From Amycolatopsis umgeniensis (lineage in GTDB: Bacteria > Actinomycetota > Actinomycetes > Mycobacteriales > Pseudonocardiaceae), in assembly GCF_014205155.1 (NCBI RefSeq), contig NZ_JACHMX010000001.1, forward strand, positions 7,378,001 to 7,442,000: a stretch of 64,000 bases of DNA, in the 5' to 3' direction. Under the pieces are notes generated by a model. The model did no database searches. It saw only the letters and a list, made by a program, of their open reading frames with translations, and was not told the origin of the DNA. Each line of letters begins with the position of its first letter. Positions within the stretch are counted from its first letter, which is position 1. Shown here one piece after another: positions 63,745 to 64,000 of this stretch. The translations under genes and the position numbers were made by a program.

Positions 63745-64000
<256 letters not shown>

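Overview
The window is high-GC DNA with dense, overlapping operons, many GTG starts, mycobacterial-type regulators and steroid genes in the order known from Mycobacterium tuberculosis and Rhodococcus. It looks like a chromosomal segment of a soil actinomycete. I favour the Pseudonocardiaceae (Amycolatopsis-like); this is inference from gene content and repeat style, not from a marker gene.

Most of the window is a sterol-degradation locus interleaved with unrelated genes. (1) 1-2855: end of the C22 side-chain operon (fadE29/chsE2 fragment, chsH2, chsH1, ltp2). (2) 5396-10354, minus strand: ring A/B operon kstD-kshA-small Cys-rich protein-kshB-MaoC hydratase. (3) 10454-15584, plus strand: a KstD-like flavoprotein, then hsaA-hsaD-hsaC-hsaB for the aromatised ring A. 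(4) 22016-31077: two divergent C/D-ring operons, fadD3-crotonase-fadE31-fadE32-fadE33(ipdE2) and fadE30(ipdE1)-ipdF-kstR2-fadA6. (5) 42419-47585: echA20-ipdA-ipdB-ipdC divergent from two SDR genes. (6) 50413-53046: fadA5 divergent from cyp125. (7) 54949-63461: a module resembling the one for C-24-branched (plant) sterol side chains: ltp3, ltp4, a tandem-DUF35 protein, an acyl-CoA ligase, echA19, fadD19 and a nitronate-monooxygenase-like protein.

The regulation can be read from the sequence. KstR-type boxes (TnnAACnnGTTnnA) lie in front of kstD, the KstD-like gene, hsaA, fadA5, cyp125, the DUF35 operon, the 58255 ligase and echA19/fadD19. KstR2-type boxes (AnCAAGnnCTTGnT) lie in the two divergent C/D-ring intergenic regions. 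KstR2 itself is encoded at 29331; KstR is not in the window. Together the genes cover side-chain activation, beta-oxidation and aldol cleavage, opening of rings A/B, and HIP-CoA breakdown.

Accessory genes sit between the modules: a subtilase, a desaturase, a MarR regulator, an IS30 remnant, a DUF222/HNH gene with a perfect SOS box, an ECF sigma factor with a SnoaL tail, an MFS/HxlR pair, and a block at 33050-39577. That block has a five-gene membrane redox operon (secreted-repeat lipoprotein, DUF4142 protein, ferric-reductase-like membrane protein, ferredoxin, FAD reductase) divergent from an ECF sigma/anti-sigma pair and a DUF1996 exoprotein carrying a long Q/N/D/R-rich insert. It is the least explained system here.

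A family of about 52-65 bp repeats, each made of two self-palindromic units that are reverse complements of one another (core GCGAAAGCCACTTTCGC), occurs seven times, always just after genes. One pair lies in a tandem duplication that copies the 3' end of a DUF5134 gene. No rRNA, tRNA or CRISPR array was seen. The window ends inside a trypsin-like protease gene.
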